Source: Pseudohongiella sp. O18 (GTDB taxonomy: Bacteria > Pseudomonadota > Gammaproteobacteria > Pseudomonadales > Pseudohongiellaceae). From it: a DNA stretch of 64,000 bases. Of the stretch, positions 63,624 to 64,000 are shown piece by piece. The DNA lies in contig NZ_JAJSAR010000002.1 of NCBI RefSeq assembly GCF_021729085.1, positions 1,307,445 to 1,371,444 of the forward strand. The letters run 5' to 3'. The position numbers and the translations under genes are program-made. Under the pieces are notes generated by a model. It saw only the letters and a list, made by a program, of their open reading frames with translations. It ran no database searches and was not told where the DNA came from. Every line of letters starts with the position of its first letter. The first letter of the stretch is position 1.

Positions 63624-63695
63624 GTTGGACTCTCAAGCAAATAGTTGTCTTTTGCCAATAATGAAGGCAGGTGGGGCCTGTTTCAAGCGCGTGAA

Positions 63696-64000
63696 TCAGG
63701 CGTGACGACGAAAATGCGCCACGCGCATCCCGGTCATAAACAACATCAGTGCGTATAACGCCATGCCGCCAAAACACAATAAGGCCATCACGCCCGCCTG
63801 GTGCCAGGTGCTCCACACAAGCCACTGCTGCCAGTCACCCGCCAGCCAGACCAGAAACAGGCACATCATTGTGTTGGCAAACGCTACGCGCAGCGCAAAG
63901 ACCAGCCACCCTGCCTGGAACTGGAACACCCCCTCTTTGCGCAAGCCTGCCAGAAGCAGTCCGGCATTGAGAAAAGCAGCCAGGGATGTCGCCAGCGCCA
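63696..64000 (-). CDS. murJ: Lipid II flippase MurJ, C-terminal part (cut by window edge)
   Basis: The last 101 or so codons of a MurJ/MviN homologue, which flips lipid II across the inner membrane for cell-wall synthesis. The open frame runs to the window edge, with two helices plus part of a third. Segments SLAAFLNAGLLLAGLRKEGVF, QAGWLVFALRVAFANTMM and the end GMRVAHFRRHA match the MurJ C-terminus. The start lies beyond base 64000. Confidence 0.85.
   Translation of the reverse strand, partial: ALATSLAAFLNAGLLLAGLRKEGVFQFQAGWLVFALRVAFANTMMCLFLVWLAGDWQQWLVWSTWHQAGVMALLCFGGMALYALMLFMTGMRVAHFRRHA

Noticed and set aside
1-64000. tRNA, rRNA, tmRNA or riboswitch genes
   Set aside because: I looked in all gaps above about 100 bp and found no cloverleaf, rRNA or known riboswitch signature. 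A covariance-model scan would be decisive and was not possible.

Overview
The window (about 55% G+C by eye) looks like one chromosomal stretch of a marine-type gammaproteobacterium. Supporting this are a gammaproteobacterial gene set (rdgC, trmJ next to suhB, tex, ygiQ, yc​hJ-type and DUF502 genes, the long-form pstSCAB system), many large TonB-dependent receptors (TBDRs), c-di-GMP proteins and LexA-, Fur-, PhoB- and Fnr/Anr-like sites. A Pseudohongiella-like or related oligotrophic lineage is possible, but that is a guess. I see no rRNA, tRNA, CRISPR array, prophage or intact transposase gene. Both edge genes are cut by the window.

Layout. 0-8 kb: a TBDR truncated by the left edge, a small secreted protein, an RND efflux pump with its adaptor, and rdgC. 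8-12.7 kb: a short promoter-to-terminator unit with a 68-codon frame, an MFS transporter, and two divergent c-di-GMP genes. 12.8-20 kb: two large TBDRs in tandem, paralogous to the edge receptor. 20-34 kb: a DUF945-like protein, YgiQ, a Fur-controlled FecA-type receptor, Tex, TrmJ, a SuhB homologue without catalytic residues, a MATE exporter, a 29-aa peptide translationally coupled to a nitroreductase, an acyltransferase, a TetR regulator and a TSUP permease. 34-46 kb: a radical SAM protein, YchJ, DUF502, a type-B carboxylesterase, a 1903-aa double-length UvrA behind a LexA box, PBP4, and a TonB-like protein without a TonB C-terminal domain. 46.4-46.9 kb: a gene-free patch of inverted and direct repeats. 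46.9-56.5 kb: pstB-pstA-pstC and pstS, each promoter with its own Pho box, a Na/Pi cotransporter, and a histidine-kinase homologue without the phosphoacceptor His. 56.5-64 kb: purU, two secreted proteins, gloA, folD plus an aromatic aminotransferase, uspA divergent from a 36-aa membrane protein with Fnr-like boxes between them, aroG, and the C-terminus of murJ.

Functional themes. TonB-dependent uptake dominates (four receptors and a TonB-like N-terminus). Phosphate supply is organised around two PhoB-type promoters with identical geometry. Several proteins keep a family fold but have lost catalytic residues (SuhB, the kinase, the GGDDF domain). The most interesting points are the SOS-controlled double UvrA, the SuhB pseudoenzyme, the TonB-like protein, the Fnr-flanked microprotein and the repeat patch at 46.5 kb.
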